From Novosphingobium sp. (lineage in GTDB: Bacteria > Pseudomonadota > Alphaproteobacteria > Sphingomonadales > Sphingomonadaceae), in contig NZ_JANXWG010000054.1 in assembly GCF_025351285.1 (NCBI RefSeq), forward strand, positions 1-54,715: a DNA stretch of 54,715 nt, in the 5' to 3' direction. Below the pieces are notes generated by a model. That model was given only the letters and a program-made list of their open reading frames with translations. It had not been told where the DNA came from and ran no database searches. This document shows, piece by piece, positions 53,782 through 54,715 of this stretch. Numbering within the stretch: position 1 is the stretch's first letter; every line of letters starts with the position of its first letter. A program made the translations under genes and the position numbers.

Positions 53782-54576
53782 TCAGTTAGCGCCGAATCCC
53801 AGCACTTGGCGCTGCTCTGCCCACGCAAGCGGAAATGCCGCCATGCGCCAAAGCGATCGCGCAGAGATGGATGTAGGCTGCGTGCCGGACAGGATGTTGC
53901 GTACAATTGCGGGGTCGAGATAAGCTAGCCGAGCGATACGCTCGAGATGCCGAGCTTCGGTTTGGGGCATGGCCGAGTGCTCGTCGGCGGTCATCGACAT
54001 AAGCCGTTCACGCGCTGCAAAGCCCCGCCCAATCAGATGGGCAAGCTTATCATCACGGACGGGGACCGGGCCAGATGGCGGATCGAGTCTCAGTCGGGAC
54101 TCGTGTCCGTAGCAAGCCTCCTTGGTTGGCAGTTTGACGGTGAGGGTTTCGATCTCGGGCGATGTCAATTGCAATTGCGCAAACAGGGCTGCGGTCGATA
54201 CGGTCATGAGCGCCGCGCCTTGCGTCACTGTAACCTTGGCCGAAAGCCCTGCGAGCTGATCGCGAAACTCGGCAATGGTTGCGTTTGTGATGACATCCGC
54301 CAGATTTGAGGCATATGCGAAGAGCTCGCCGCGGGCCTCAACGTCGAGATGTTCGCCCAGTTCACTCAACCGCCGCTGGTCCTTGAGGAGAGCCACTAAC
54401 TCCTGCCGCGCGGAACTGTTAAGCTCGCCTGCGGGCAGTCGCTGCGCCGGCTCGCGTGATCCGTCCGCCTGGTTGGACGCGTAGTAGGTGTATCGCCTCC
54501 CATGATTGCGCGTGTGGCACGGTGACATCGGCCGGCCTTGCGCATCGAATATCATGCCCGCCAGCGGGCTGACCAC
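53782..54576 (-). pseudogene. C-terminal half of a large serine recombinase, cut by an IS
   Basis: 264 residues remain. VSPLAGMIFDAQGRPMSPCHTRNH-like text followed by GRRYTYYASNQ matches the middle of recombinase-family (large serine resolvase) proteins, where an intact protein would have about 290 residues before it, including the catalytic Ser. The end has LERIARLAYLDPAIVRNIL, then SLWRMAAFPLAWAEQRQVLGF, the usual C-terminus. The first codon (GTG) directly adjoins the presumed IS end at 54577, so the visible part is truncated by insertion. The N-terminal part would be beyond the window. It lies 190 bp from a tRNA gene, as expected for a mobile region. Confidence 0.85.
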
Positions 54577-54715
54577 TGGACTTGTAACGGTTTCGTGCCG
54601 GTCACCTATCTCATTATGCCACCTTGGCCTCGAATGCGAGCGGGCTGATCCCGGCCAGATATGAGTGACGCCGCCGCGTGTTGTAGAACCCGTTGATGTA
54701 CTGGAAGATCGCTGC
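54577..54715 (-). mobile_element. IS3-family insertion sequence, one end
   Basis: The window ends inside an insertion sequence. The end is placed at 54577, where TGGACTTGTAACGG begins right after the recombinase sequence stops being recognisable; the TG start fits IS3-type ends. The other inverted repeat is outside the window, so the end is not proved. Transposase coding sequence starts 37 bp inside. Confidence 0.65.
54614..54715 (-). CDS. IS3-family transposase OrfB, C-terminal 33 residues
   Basis: Partial gene, open to the right edge of the window. It ends with FQYINGFYNTRRRHSYLAG, then ISPLAFEAKVA and a TAA stop at 54614-54616. The YN-x-x-R-R-H motif after the last catalytic Glu is typical of the rve-type DDE domain in IS3-family OrfB. 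The rest of the transposase is outside the window. Intact or not cannot be told. Confidence 0.9.
   Translation of the reverse strand, partial: AAIFQYINGFYNTRRRHSYLAGISPLAFEAKVA

Overview
The window is about 54.7 kb of GC-rich, densely packed bacterial chromosome. Gene content and protein style (quinohemoprotein alcohol dehydrogenase, HWE histidine kinase, AAHS-type transporter, SET-domain protein, WalW-type deacetylase beside a kinase, and a dispersed repeat with a TGCTGAAC/GTTCAGCA hairpin) suggest an alphaproteobacterium of the order Sphingomonadales, perhaps Novosphingobium-like. That placement is my inference from recognition, not from a search. No rRNA or CRISPR array is visible. One tRNA is present.

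Layout. 1-2.5 kb: two TPM-domain membrane proteins, a Nudix hydrolase and an SDR, tightly spaced. 2.5-3.3 kb: a lower-GC UPF0145/YbjQ-like gene that looks inserted. 3.3-6.3 kb: a VOC protein, glutathione-dependent formaldehyde dehydrogenase and an MFS transporter. 6.5-10.9 kb: a small protein, a SET-domain protein, an HWE sensor kinase, a membrane acyltransferase and formyl-THF deformylase. 10.9-20 kb: mostly minus-strand catabolic genes: TauD-type dioxygenase, alpha/beta hydrolase, PTP-like phosphatase and amidohydrolase in overlapping order, then aldehyde dehydrogenase, PQQ/haem alcohol dehydrogenase and acyl-CoA ligase, which together could turn an alcohol into an acyl-CoA. 20.2-23.8 kb: a four-gene overlapping tyrosine-degradation operon (hpd, a VOC enzyme, fahA, maiA) without a recognisable homogentisate dioxygenase.

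24.7-31.7 kb is the most interesting block: SPFH/SHOCT protein, two zinc-ribbon DUF4178 proteins, a 53-residue glycine-rich membrane peptide, a DUF350 protein, a membrane-embedded spermidine-synthase-like aminopropyltransferase, a Tat-exported FAD oxidoreductase lipoprotein and SpeD. Most genes overlap or lie within a few bases. I read it as a membrane-associated system that makes an aminopropyl donor and uses it on a membrane-linked target, with possible oxidation on the outer face. A large secreted YncE/phosphoesterase fusion follows on the same strand.

34.6-41.2 kb: S41 peptidase with an upstream membrane AraC regulator, a thiolase-like protein and phosphoglucomutase. 41.2-43.9 kb: a small basic protein and rsgA, whose probable GTG start lies inside a perfect 40-bp palindrome, then a lower-GC membrane protein. 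43.9-50.3 kb: a DUF3142 protein coupled to a large exported protein of unknown function, polyprenyl diphosphate synthase, chorismate mutase, a PEP-mutase/isocitrate-lyase family enzyme, a TonB-C-like protein and an Lrp/AsnC regulator. 50.5-53.4 kb: a histidine kinase with a degenerate ATPase domain coupled to a polysaccharide deacetylase. 53.5 kb to the end: a CAU-anticodon tRNA (probably Ile2), the C-terminal half of a large serine recombinase, and the end of an IS3-family transposase that seems to have cut it. This looks like the edge of a mobile region.
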